A stretch of 25,120 nucleotides of DNA from positions 1 to 25,120 of the forward strand of contig CAYQMF010000103.1 in NCBI GenBank assembly GCA_964418595.1, given 5' to 3'. Both the position numbers and the translations under genes were made by a program. This DNA comes from CAYQMF01 sp964418595. Its GTDB lineage: Bacteria > Planctomycetota > UBA1135 > UBA2386. How positions within the stretch are numbered: position 1 is the first letter of the stretch; every line of letters begins with the position of its first letter. Under the pieces are notes generated by a model. That model did not search any database, was not told the origin of the DNA, and saw nothing but the letters and a program-made list of their open reading frames with translations. Shown piece by piece: positions 8,341 through 15,302 of the stretch.

Positions 8341-9169
8341 CGTGCTCCTGCACGGCCGCGACCAGATCCGTCAGCAGCCGCGTCATCCGCGGCTCGGCGA
8401 TGTCGGCAGCGTCGAGCATCGACTCGATGGTGGGGGGGACCTGGCTGTCGAGCGCGACGCGCTGCGTGACGCCGACCAGCGCGGCGACCTCGAAGCCGAC
8501 GTGACGGGCGACCATCACCTCCGGCACGAGCGACATGCCGACGACGTCGGCGCCGGCGCGCTGCAGGAAGCGGTACTCCGCGCGCGTCGGCAGGGCCGGA
8601 CCCGGCACGGCGGCGAACACCGTGTCGATGCACGGGATCGTGTGCCGGGACGCGATCGCGCGCAGCACCGACCGCCAGCGCGCGGCGTACGGGTCGCTCA
8701 TGTCGAGGAAGCGCGGGCCGTGTTCTTCCGGCGGGCCCTGCAGCGGGCGGACGCCGGAGAAGTCGAGGTGGTCGGTGACGAGGCCGATGGTGCCGGGCTC
8801 GATGTGCGGCGAGAGGCTCGCCGCGCCCGCGGTGAGCACCAACAGTTGGGCGCCCATCGCCCGGAGCACGCGCACCGGATAGAGGGCGTCGCGCGTCGCG
8901 TGTCCCTCGTAGCAGGGGAGCGGGGCGCCGGACACCACGATCGGCACGCCGTGCAGGGTGCCGCACAGGAACGGTGAGTCGTGCGCGAAGTCGAGGCCGG
9001 GAGGCAGGTCGCGCGGGGTGATCGCGCGCGTGCCTTGCAGTTGCTCCGCCAAGGCGGCGTGCCCGGTGCCGAGCATCATCGCCACGCGCGGCGGCGCGCC
9101 GAGGCGCTCGACGAGCCACTGCGCCGTCTCGCGCGCGCGTCGGTCGGCGGGAGGGATGGAGAGGGCCAT
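8333..9169 (-). CDS. Purine nucleoside phosphorylase homologue with an altered active site
   Basis: A 278-residue member of the trimeric PNP/MTAP phosphorylase family. The family skeleton is clear: MLGTGHAAL (32-40), CYEGH (86-90), YPVRVLRAMGAQLLVLTAGAAS (97-118), IGLVTDHLDFSG (128-139), GPRFLDMSDPY (151-161) and GADVVGMSLVPEVMVARH (206-223). Against human PNP, however, key ligand residues differ: Ser33 is Thr35, Arg84 is Ala82, His86 is Pro or Leu around 84-85, Phe200-Glu201 are Leu193-Pro194 and Asn243 is Gln236. Met212-Ser213 are retained. The MTAP pattern is not restored either. Standard phosphorolysis of inosine or guanosine is therefore doubtful, though the fold and a nucleoside ligand are likely. 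Start ATG overlaps the DUF167 stop by one base (TGATG); the 3' end overlaps purN by eight. Confidence 0.85.
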   Translation of the reverse strand: MALSIPPADRRARETAQWLVERLGAPPRVAMMLGTGHAALAEQLQGTRAITPRDLPPGLDFAHDSPFLCGTLHGVPIVVSGAPLPCYEGHATRDALYPVRVLRAMGAQLLVLTAGAASLSPHIEPGTIGLVTDHLDFSGVRPLQGPPEEHGPRFLDMSDPYAARWRSVLRAIASRHTIPCIDTVFAAVPGPALPTRAEYRFLQRAGADVVGMSLVPEVMVARHVGFEVAALVGVTQRVALDSQVPPTIESMLDAADIAEPRMTRLLTDLVAAVQEHDG

Positions 9170-9474
9170 CAGGAACTCAGGGCTGCCGCGAGCCTTGCGC
9201 GCAAGGTCGCGTCGGCGATGCCACCGATGCGCACGACCTTGTCGCGGGACGTCGCGCCGGCGACCAGGATAAGGGCGCGCGCCGGCAGCCCCAGCGCCTT
9301 GGCGAGGAGTTCGAGCACGCGCTCCGTGGCGCGGCCCCTCTCCGGGGGCGCCTGCACGGCGACCTTGAGCGCACCGGCGTGCACACCGACGATGCGTTCG
9401 ACGCGCGCGCCGGGAGCGACGCGGACCCGCATTTCGATCCCGCCGTCCACGGCGCGCAGGGCGAGATCCTGCAC
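9169..9474 (-). CDS. DUF167 (YggU-like) small protein
   Basis: A 101-residue protein of the DUF167/YggU family, a small alpha/beta fold without an established biochemical role. Diagnostic segments are MRVRVAPGARVERIVG (15-30), LKVAVQAPPERGRATERVLELLAKALG (36-62) and ILVAGATSRDKVVRI (69-83), matching the family pattern of PGA, APP-GKAN, GxxSRxK. The start is a GTG at 9474, five bases after the kinase stop; an internal ATG at 9432 would cut into the first conserved strand. A longer upstream reading in this frame is a shadow of the kinase gene. It is the second gene of the operon and overlaps the next gene's start by one base. Confidence 0.85.
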   Translation of the reverse strand: MQDLALRAVDGGIEMRVRVAPGARVERIVGVHAGALKVAVQAPPERGRATERVLELLAKALGLPARALILVAGATSRDKVVRIGGIADATLRARLAAALSS

Positions 9475-9478
9475 GGCC

Positions 9479-12073
9479 TCAGCGCAGGGCGAGGACGACG
9501 AGGCGCCGCGGATGGTCGGCGAGGAGGCGTTCGGCGAACTCGGCGGCGGCGAGGTTGCGTTGCGCGCGCAGCGCCTGCAGCGCGTCGACGAGGAGCACCG
9601 CGGCGGCCAGTTCGTCGCGCAGCGCCTTGGCCCACGGCGCGTCGGTCTCCTGCAGGGTGCGCAACGCGCGCTGCAGGATGAGAGGCGGGGGCTGAGGCCG
9701 GGCGACGCCGCTGGTGTCGTCCTTCGGATCGAGAGCGCGCAGGTACGTGCGCCCCGCATCGACGAGCTTGCCGAGTTCGAGCCAGCCGAGCACGGCAGCG
9801 AGATCGGCGGGGGCGGCCGCGTCGCCCGAGAGGGTGAGCGCCGGCAGCAGGGCCTCATCGTCGAGGCTGGCGAAGGGCACTGGCGTCGGACGCGGCTGGT
9901 GGCGGGGGCCGACCTTGACCACCCAACCGGCCTGCTCACCTTCGGCGATGAAGCTCGCCACCGGGCACGGCTCGGTCTCGCCGGGCATCGTGAGGTGCAG
10001 TTCGCCCGCGGTCGCGAGCTGCGTGTAGCGGTCGAGGTAGGCGACGGCGCGCTGCAGGCTGGCGGCGAGACCCGCGGCGACCGGGGCAGGCTCCTGGTCG
10101 GCGGCCGCATCGGCGGCGCGCTGCGCGGCGCTCGCGGCGGCGCGCCACTGCAGCCGGGCGACCTTGGCGAGCACGCCGTCTTGCTGGATGTGCGCCGCCG
10201 CGAGCGCGGCCCACGCCGCCTCCGCGCGCTGCCGCGCCAGATCGTCGCGGATGCGAGCCACCTGGGCGCGGGCTTCGGTGGCGGCGGCCACGGCTGCGGT
10301 GCGGTCGGTGAGCACCGCCTCGGGCCATGCACCGTCGCCGGTGAGCGCCGCCTCGTAGGGGGCGAGCGCGGTCTCGATCGCGGCCGGGTCGGTGCCGTTG
10401 CGTGCCGCGTCGAGCGCTTCGCGCAGGCCGGCGAGTTTGTTGCCGGCGGCAGTCCGGACCTCGGTGGTCAGGGCGGTGACCGCGGCGACGACGGTGGCCT
10501 CCGTGCGCATCGGCTCCGCCAGCGCCTGCAGGGAGAGGTGCTGCATGGCGCCCGCGAAGTCGGACTTCACGATCGCCGCGCGCACCGAGTCACGGAGGCG
10601 CTGCTCGGCGGCGACGACCGCGGCCTTGTGCCGGTCCGCCGTGGCCTTGGCGGCGGCGACCTCTTCTCGCAGCGTGCGCGCTTCGTCGGTGGCGCGCGTC
10701 GCGCTCTCGGTGTCGGGGTGCGCGCGCGCGACCGCGTCGAGGGCGTCGGCGAGGGCGAGGCCGCCGAGCCCGCGCTCCTTCACCTTGAGGTAGGCCACCT
10801 GCGCCTCGAGCTGGCGGGCACGCAGCGCGTTGGCTTCCGCCTCCGGGTCGGTCTTGATGACCTCCGTCACCCGGTCCTTGGCCTCCGGCCGCGTGACGGC
10901 GTACGCGATCGCGCCGCCGGCGATCACGAGCGCGGCGACGATGCCGCCGATCAGCAGGCCGCGGCGGACCTTCGGCGCCATCACGGCCTCGAGAGCCTCC
11001 GTCAGCTCGGTGGCCGACTGGAAGCGATCCTCCGGGGCCTTGGCCATCAGCCGCTGTGCGATCGCCGACACCTCCACCGGCACCGTCGGGTCGACCTTGT
11101 GCAGGGGCTCTGCCTCGTCCTTCACCTGGGCGCGGAGGATGTCCTTCACGGAGGCGCCCGTGAAGGGATTGCGCCCGGCGAGCAGCCGGTAGAGCGTGCA
11201 GCCCAGCGAGTACAGGTCGCTGCGGTGATCGAGCGGCTTGCGCAGGATCTGCTCCGGCGACATGAAGTGCGGCGTGCCGACGACCTTGCCCTCGGTGTCC
11301 TCGTCGGTGAGGGCGAGGCCGAGGTCGGCGAGCTTGACGTGGCCGTGGTGGTCGAGCATCAAGTTGTCGGGCTTGATGTCGCGGTGCACGATCCGCAAGG
11401 ACTCGGCGTAGGCGAGGCCGCGGGCGGCGTCGGCGACGACCTTCAAGGCGGTCTCCAGGTCGAGCCTGCCGACTGCCTGGAGGCGTCCCTCGATGGAGCC
11501 CTCCGTCATCAGCTCCATCGAGTAGTAGTAGGTGCTGCCCTCGTTGCCGACGTCGTAGACCTGCACGACGTTGGGGTGGTGGAGGCGGGCGGCGGCGCGT
11601 GCCTCCGCCACGAAGCGGGCGACGAACACCGGGTTCTGCGTGAGCTTGGCGTCGAGGACTTTGAGCGCGACCTGCCGGTGCAGGCTGACCTGCTCGGCGC
11701 GGTGCACGGTGCCCATCCCACCCTGGCCGAGCACCTCGAGGAGCCGGAAGCCACCGAGCATGCGCTGGCCGTGGGCGCGGGCCAGCTCCGGGGGCCCGTA
11801 CACGATCTGCACGCCGCCGACGTCGATGACGTCGCCGTCGGCGAGCCGGGCCGCGTCGATCCCGGTGCCATTCACGGCCACGGGACCGTCGCCGCGCTTG
11901 AGGCCGAAGCCCGCCTCGCGCAGCGCCTTCACCTCCGCGTGCACCGGCGCGACCCCGGGGAGGCCGAGGCGGATCACGCAGTCCTGGCCGGAGCCGATCG
12001 TGCACGTCTCGCCGCGGGCGAGTTCGAACTGCTTGCCTGCGTCGGGGCCGTTGACGACGGTGAGGTGGGTCAT
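9479..12073 (-). CDS. FHA domain / Ser-Thr protein kinase with transmembrane anchor
   Basis: An 864-residue Hanks-type kinase. Residues 1-93 form an FHA domain (TIGSGQDCVIRLGLPGVAPVHAEV, then VNG at 68-70). The kinase domain spans about 109-365: Gly loop GQGGMG (116-121), Lys138 in VALK, Glu157 of helix C, HRDIKPDN (230-237, catalytic Asp232), DLG (250-252), SPE (272-274) and HRSDLYSLG (283-291). One transmembrane helix (373-393) is followed by about 470 extracytoplasmic residues rich in Ala, Glu and Arg, probably coiled-coil in part. All catalytic residues are present, so it should be active. In the FHA domain the usual GR pair reads GS (Ser28) and the usual SxxH Ser is Ala42, so phosphothreonine binding may be altered. 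It leads an operon ending in purine-metabolism genes. Confidence 0.92.
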   Translation of the reverse strand: MTHLTVVNGPDAGKQFELARGETCTIGSGQDCVIRLGLPGVAPVHAEVKALREAGFGLKRGDGPVAVNGTGIDAARLADGDVIDVGGVQIVYGPPELARAHGQRMLGGFRLLEVLGQGGMGTVHRAEQVSLHRQVALKVLDAKLTQNPVFVARFVAEARAAARLHHPNVVQVYDVGNEGSTYYYSMELMTEGSIEGRLQAVGRLDLETALKVVADAARGLAYAESLRIVHRDIKPDNLMLDHHGHVKLADLGLALTDEDTEGKVVGTPHFMSPEQILRKPLDHRSDLYSLGCTLYRLLAGRNPFTGASVKDILRAQVKDEAEPLHKVDPTVPVEVSAIAQRLMAKAPEDRFQSATELTEALEAVMAPKVRRGLLIGGIVAALVIAGGAIAYAVTRPEAKDRVTEVIKTDPEAEANALRARQLEAQVAYLKVKERGLGGLALADALDAVARAHPDTESATRATDEARTLREEVAAAKATADRHKAAVVAAEQRLRDSVRAAIVKSDFAGAMQHLSLQALAEPMRTEATVVAAVTALTTEVRTAAGNKLAGLREALDAARNGTDPAAIETALAPYEAALTGDGAWPEAVLTDRTAAVAAATEARAQVARIRDDLARQRAEAAWAALAAAHIQQDGVLAKVARLQWRAAASAAQRAADAAADQEPAPVAAGLAASLQRAVAYLDRYTQLATAGELHLTMPGETEPCPVASFIAEGEQAGWVVKVGPRHQPRPTPVPFASLDDEALLPALTLSGDAAAPADLAAVLGWLELGKLVDAGRTYLRALDPKDDTSGVARPQPPPLILQRALRTLQETDAPWAKALRDELAAAVLLVDALQALRAQRNLAAAEFAERLLADHPRRLVVLALR

Positions 12074-12136
12074 TCCGGGTCGTGATGCCGGGGCTTCGCC
12101 CCCTGGGTGCGGCGGGCGCTCGGCGACGGCGCGCCA

Positions 12137-12165
12137 GTATTACCAGCCGGCTCACTCGTTGCCAC
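12137..12165 (-). promoter_or_regulatory. Putative sigma70-type promoter of the kinase operon
   Basis: On the minus strand, GTGGCA (12165-12160, 4 of 6 to TTGACA) is followed after 17 bases by TAATAC (12142-12137, 4 of 6 to TATAAT), which carries an extended -10 TGG just upstream. The predicted start is near 12130, giving a leader of roughly 57 bases. It is in the only untranslated stretch upstream of the operon. Confidence 0.5.
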
Positions 12166-12229
12166 CCGTCAGCTCGCCGTGCGTGCGAACAGAATCGCGT
12201 CGCGGTGCGCAGGAATCCGCGCGCGCCGC

Positions 12230-12257
12230 TTGACTGGCTCTGCCAACGATCTAGCGT
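12230..12257 (+). promoter_or_regulatory. Putative promoter of the kamA operon
   Basis: TTGACT (12230-12235, 5 of 6 to the -35 consensus) precedes TAGCGT (12252-12257, 3 of 6) with a 16-base spacer. It would start transcription near 12264, about 93 bases before kamA. The -35 box is good and the -10 weak, which suggests an activated or modest promoter. It diverges from the kinase promoter within the same 283-base spacer (12074-12356). Confidence 0.4.
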
Positions 12258-12343
12258 CCCCGCCGTACCTCGGGACAAGTGGCGTCGTCGCGCGGGTCTC
12301 GCGCGGGGCGCCACTGGCGGTCAGCCGAGGTCGAACCTCTTTC

Positions 12344-12347
12344 GAGG
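12344..12347 (+). promoter_or_regulatory. Ribosome binding site deciding the kamA start
   Basis: GAGG ends nine bases before the ATG at 12357. It supports this start over the in-frame ATG at 12279, which lies close to the predicted transcription start. Confidence 0.5.
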
Positions 12348-12356
12348 CAACCCAGA

Positions 12357-13700
12357 ATGAGTGGTTCCAGCAACGGAACGCGGGGTTCGTTTGCGTGCGG
12401 CGGTACGCAGGCGGCCAGCGGGGACGATGTCGTCGACGAACCGGACGGTACTTCGACGGTCGCGGTGGCCCGCGACCTGACCAGCGGCGCGAGCAACGGA
12501 GTGGGGCTCGGCCTGCGCGCGGCGATGCCGACGCGCACGGGGGTGCGTCCTGCGCGCCCCAACACGATGGTCCTCGGCGAGGCCAGCAAGCGCTTCCGCG
12601 CGCGCTGCTTCAAGGACGCGACCAACGCCGAGTGGAACGATTGGAAGTGGCAGCTCCGCAACCGCATCCGTGACGTCACCGGCCTGCGCAAGGCCATGGC
12701 GTTGTCGGATGAGGAAACCCAGTCGGTGCTGCGTCTCGGCGATCGGCTGCCGGTGGGGATCACACCCTACTACGCGGCCCAACTCGACGCGCTCGATCCG
12801 ATGGACGGGCTGCGCCGGACCATGGTCCCCGTCACCCAGGAGTTCGAGACCGTGCCGGGTGAGCTGGAGGACCCGCTCAACGAGGACGGCGACATGCCGG
12901 TCCCCGGGCTGGTGCACCGTTACCCCGACCGCGTGCTGTTCCTGGTGACGAGCTTCTGCGCCACCTACTGCCGCTACTGCACGCGCTCGCGGCTGGTGGG
13001 CAAGACCGGCGAGTACCACTTCAACCAGGCGCAGTACCAGCGCGCCATCGACTACATCGCGGCCACTCCGACGATCCGCGACGTGCTCATCTCCGGCGGC
13101 GATCCGCTGACGATGGCCGACGACCGGATCGAGTGGCTGCTCACCAACCTGCGGGCCATCCCGCACGTCGAGTTCGTGCGCCTCGGTTCGAAGGTGCCCG
13201 CGGTGCTCCCGCAGCGCATCACCAAGGACCTGTGCGCGATGCTCCGGAAGTTCCATCCGTTCTGGATGAGCATCCACTTCATGCACCCCAACGAGGTGAC
13301 CCCGGAGGTGGCGCAAGCCTGCGGGCGGCTGGCGGATGCGGGGATTCCGCTGGGCAGCCAGACGGTGCTGCTCCAGGGCGTCAATGACGACGTCGCGGTG
13401 ATGAAGCGGCTCATGCAGGCGCTGCTCAAGATCCGCGTGCGGCCGTACTACATCTACCAGTGCGATCCCATCCCCGGGTCGGCGCACTTCCGCACGCCGG
13501 TGGAGAAGGGCGTGGAGATCATCGAAGGCCTGCGCGGCCACACCACGGGGTATGCCGTGCCGCAGTTCGTGATCGACGCGCCTGGCGGCGGCGGCAAGAT
13601 CCCGCTCGCGCCCGACTACGTGGTGGGTCGCGAAGGTGACGAGGTCGTGCTGCGCAACTACAAGGGCGGCACGTTCCGGTACCCGGACCCGGCGCGCTGA
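12357..13700 (+). CDS. kamA: KamA-type radical SAM aminomutase (lysine 2,3-aminomutase)
   Basis: A 447-residue radical SAM, PLP-dependent enzyme that moves the alpha-amino group of an amino acid to the beta carbon, classically L-lysine to L-beta-lysine. The 4Fe-4S motif is CATYCRYC (Cys201, Cys205, Cys208). ISGGDPL (245-251) is a SAM-binding segment. The PLP lysine is Lys414 in DAPGGGGKIP. Asp370 (YQCD) and Asp407 (VIDAPGG) align with Asp293 and Asp330 of the clostridial enzyme, which bind the side-chain amino group of lysine. Their spacing of 37 residues is identical, favouring lysine over glutamate as substrate. The C-terminal PLP and oligomerisation region is present, so this is not a truncated EpmB. 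The first 75 or so residues are a Gly/Ser-rich, low-complexity extension. It heads an operon with a Cys-cluster protein, two ATP-grasp ligases and an acetyltransferase. Confidence 0.92.
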   Translation: MSGSSNGTRGSFACGGTQAASGDDVVDEPDGTSTVAVARDLTSGASNGVGLGLRAAMPTRTGVRPARPNTMVLGEASKRFRARCFKDATNAEWNDWKWQLRNRIRDVTGLRKAMALSDEETQSVLRLGDRLPVGITPYYAAQLDALDPMDGLRRTMVPVTQEFETVPGELEDPLNEDGDMPVPGLVHRYPDRVLFLVTSFCATYCRYCTRSRLVGKTGEYHFNQAQYQRAIDYIAATPTIRDVLISGGDPLTMADDRIEWLLTNLRAIPHVEFVRLGSKVPAVLPQRITKDLCAMLRKFHPFWMSIHFMHPNEVTPEVAQACGRLADAGIPLGSQTVLLQGVNDDVAVMKRLMQALLKIRVRPYYIYQCDPIPGSAHFRTPVEKGVEIIEGLRGHTTGYAVPQFVIDAPGGGGKIPLAPDYVVGREGDEVVLRNYKGGTFRYPDPAR

Positions 13701-13707
13701 GCGCGCC
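13691..13707. repeat. Hairpin with the kamA stop codon in its loop
   Basis: GGCGCGC (13691-13697) and GCGCGCC (13701-13707) form a perfect 7-bp stem whose three-base loop is the TGA stop of kamA. It may affect termination or mRNA stability; no T-run follows. Confidence 0.6.
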
Positions 13708-13720
13708 GGTTCCGGATCCC

Positions 13721-13748
13721 GGACAGGCGCGCGTCTGCGCGCCTGTCC
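13721..13748. repeat. 11-bp stem hairpin between kamA and the Cys-cluster gene
   Basis: GGACAGGCGCG (13721-13731) and CGCGCCTGTCC (13738-13748) are perfect inverted repeats around the loop CGTCTG. No T-tract follows; instead come three copies of GAGCCC (13750-13767). It resembles an intercistronic stabiliser or partial attenuator more than a classical terminator. Confidence 0.65.
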
Positions 13749-13773
13749 CGAGCCCGAGCCCGAGCCCCTGCCC

Positions 13774-14292
13774 GTGCCTGATCCTTCTCCACCTCACGAT
13801 CTCCATCCCTGCGCCCGCTGCGCTCAGCTCCAGCGCACCTGCTGCCAGCGCGCCGAGATCCTCGTGACCCAAGGCGACGTCGCGCGCATCCGAGCGCACG
13901 GGGTGAGGGGCACCTTCACGGAGCGCCGCGCCCCCGTCGACCCCGCGTACACGGAGGTCGACCCCGCGGACCCCGACTGGGTCCGCCTCACCGTCCGCCA
14001 AGACGGCACCCGGCGCATGCTCATTCGGCCCGGCCACCAGTGCACCTTCCTCGGTCCGCAGGGCTGCGTGTTGCCCGGGGACGTGCGCCCCCTCGTCTGC
14101 CGCATCTACCCGTTCACCTACACCGCCGCCGGCCTCGCCGGCGAGGCCCCCGACTACTGCCCGACCAAAGTCCTCGCGCCGGCCGGCCAGCCGATGACCC
14201 AGGTCCTCGACATGGATGCCCGCGCGGCGGAAGGTTGGCGAGCGCAGCTCTACGCCGAACTCCGCGCCGACGCTGCCCACGACAAGCGATGA
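13774..14292 (+). CDS. YkgJ-type Cys-cluster protein (CxxCxxxxxxCC family)
   Basis: A 172-residue protein with the YkgJ/UPF0153 pattern of metal or Fe-S binding cysteines: Cys13, Cys16, Cys23 and Cys24 (CARCAQLQRTCC), then Cys90 (HQCTFL), Cys98 (GCVL), Cys109 in RPLVCRIYPF and Cys129 (DYCP). The segment ILVTQGDVARI (29-39) is also family-typical. The biochemical role of the family is not established; a structural zinc or an Fe-S cluster is likely. The start is an in-frame GTG at 13774; no ATG is suitable, and the frame upstream runs through hairpins and GAGCCC repeats. Its stop overlaps the next ATG by four bases (ATGA), so it belongs to the operon. It may help metal supply or act on the product, but that is inference. 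Confidence 0.8.
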   Translation: MPDPSPPHDLHPCARCAQLQRTCCQRAEILVTQGDVARIRAHGVRGTFTERRAPVDPAYTEVDPADPDWVRLTVRQDGTRRMLIRPGHQCTFLGPQGCVLPGDVRPLVCRIYPFTYTAAGLAGEAPDYCPTKVLAPAGQPMTQVLDMDARAAEGWRAQLYAELRADAAHDKR

Positions 14293-15302
14293 CCGCCACG
14301 CGACCGCTCCGCATCGGGATCACCTACGACCTGCGCGCCGACTACGAGGGCCAGGGGTTCAGCGAGGAGGATCTCGCCGAACTCGACCGCCCCGACACCA
14401 TCGACGCGATCGAAGGCGCCTTGCGCGAACTCGGGCATCGGCCGGTGAAGGTCGGCAACCTCGGCAAGCTGCTCGCGGCGTTGCAGAAGGGCGAGCGCTG
14501 GGACCTCGTGTTCAACATCGCCGAGGGTCTGCGCGGCATCGGCCGCGAGGCGCAGGTGCCGGCGGTGCTCGATGCGTACGGCATCGCCTACACGTTCAGC
14601 GATCCGCTGCGCTGCGCGTTGACCCTGCACAAGGCGATGACCAAGCGCGTCCTGCGCGACCTCGGGTTGCCGACGCCCGCGTTCCACGTGGTGGAGTGCG
14701 ACGCCGACATCGCCGCCGTGCGCCTGCGCTACCCGCTCTTCGCCAAACCCTTGGCCGAGGGCACCAGCAAGGGCGTGGATGCCGCGAGCAAGCTCGCGAA
14801 CGTGGGCGAGCTGCGCGCCGCGTGTGTGCGCCTGCTCGCCGCGTATCGCCAGCCGGTGCTGGTGGAGGAGTATCTCCCCGGCCGCGAGGTCACCGTCGGC
14901 GTGCTCGGCACCGGCGACGATGCGCGCGCGGTGGGTGCGCTCGAAGTCAATCTCCTCTCCGGCGCCGACGCCGACGTCTACACCTTCCGCAACAAGGAGG
15001 ACTGCGAGACGCTCGTGAAGTACACCCTAGCCACCGACGGCTTCGCGGAGGCCGCCGCGGCGCTCGCCGTGCGCACGTGGCGCGGGCTCGGTTGTCGCGA
15101 CGGCGGGCGCGTCGACTTGCGCGCCGATCCTTCGGGGGCGCCTTCGGTCATCGAGGTGAATCCGCTGGCCGGCATGCACCCGGAGCACAGCGACCTGCCG
15201 ATCCTGTGCACGCTCGCCGGCACGCCGTACCGGGATCTCGTGGACGCGATCGTGACCTCGGCGAGCGCGCGCATCGGCGCCTCTTCGCGATGGATGTCCT
15301 GA
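14289..15302 (+). CDS. ATP-grasp ligase, D-Ala-D-Ala ligase superfamily (first copy)
   Basis: A 337-residue ATP-grasp enzyme that would form an amide bond between amino acids via an acyl phosphate. Motifs: VFNIAEGLRGIGREAQVPA (74-92, equivalent to the FN-xxHG-xGEDG region of Ddl), PLFAKPLAEGTSKGV (149-163, nucleotide Lys153), VEEYLPGREVTVGVLG (192-207), RVDLRAD (274-280) and IEVNPLAGM (288-296, Mg ligands Glu289 and Asn291). All ATP and Mg residues are kept. The usual HGxxGEDG loop is replaced by AEGLRGIGREAQ, so the substrate is probably not D-alanine for cell-wall synthesis. The start overlaps the preceding stop by four bases and its end overlaps the next gene by 13, indicating strict co-translation with a second, divergent ligase. 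Confidence 0.85.
   Translation: MTATRPLRIGITYDLRADYEGQGFSEEDLAELDRPDTIDAIEGALRELGHRPVKVGNLGKLLAALQKGERWDLVFNIAEGLRGIGREAQVPAVLDAYGIAYTFSDPLRCALTLHKAMTKRVLRDLGLPTPAFHVVECDADIAAVRLRYPLFAKPLAEGTSKGVDAASKLANVGELRAACVRLLAAYRQPVLVEEYLPGREVTVGVLGTGDDARAVGALEVNLLSGADADVYTFRNKEDCETLVKYTLATDGFAEAAAALAVRTWRGLGCRDGGRVDLRADPSGAPSVIEVNPLAGMHPEHSDLPILCTLAGTPYRDLVDAIVTSASARIGASSRWMS

Noticed and set aside
3808..8469. A 1,553-codon open frame on the plus strand
   Set aside because: It overlaps the lipoprotein and purN/phosphorylase genes in another frame, is dominated by Arg, Ala, Pro and Gly, and has no family motif. It is an open shadow caused by high GC content.
8981..12085. A 1,034-codon plus-strand frame opposite the kinase
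   Set aside because: It is the antisense of a kinase with all catalytic motifs intact, and its composition is typical of GC-rich shadow frames.
14289..15302. First ATP-grasp gene considered as the housekeeping ddl
   Set aside because: The HGxxGEDG substrate loop is replaced and the gene is in a kamA operon, not a cell-wall cluster, so the symbol ddl was not assigned.
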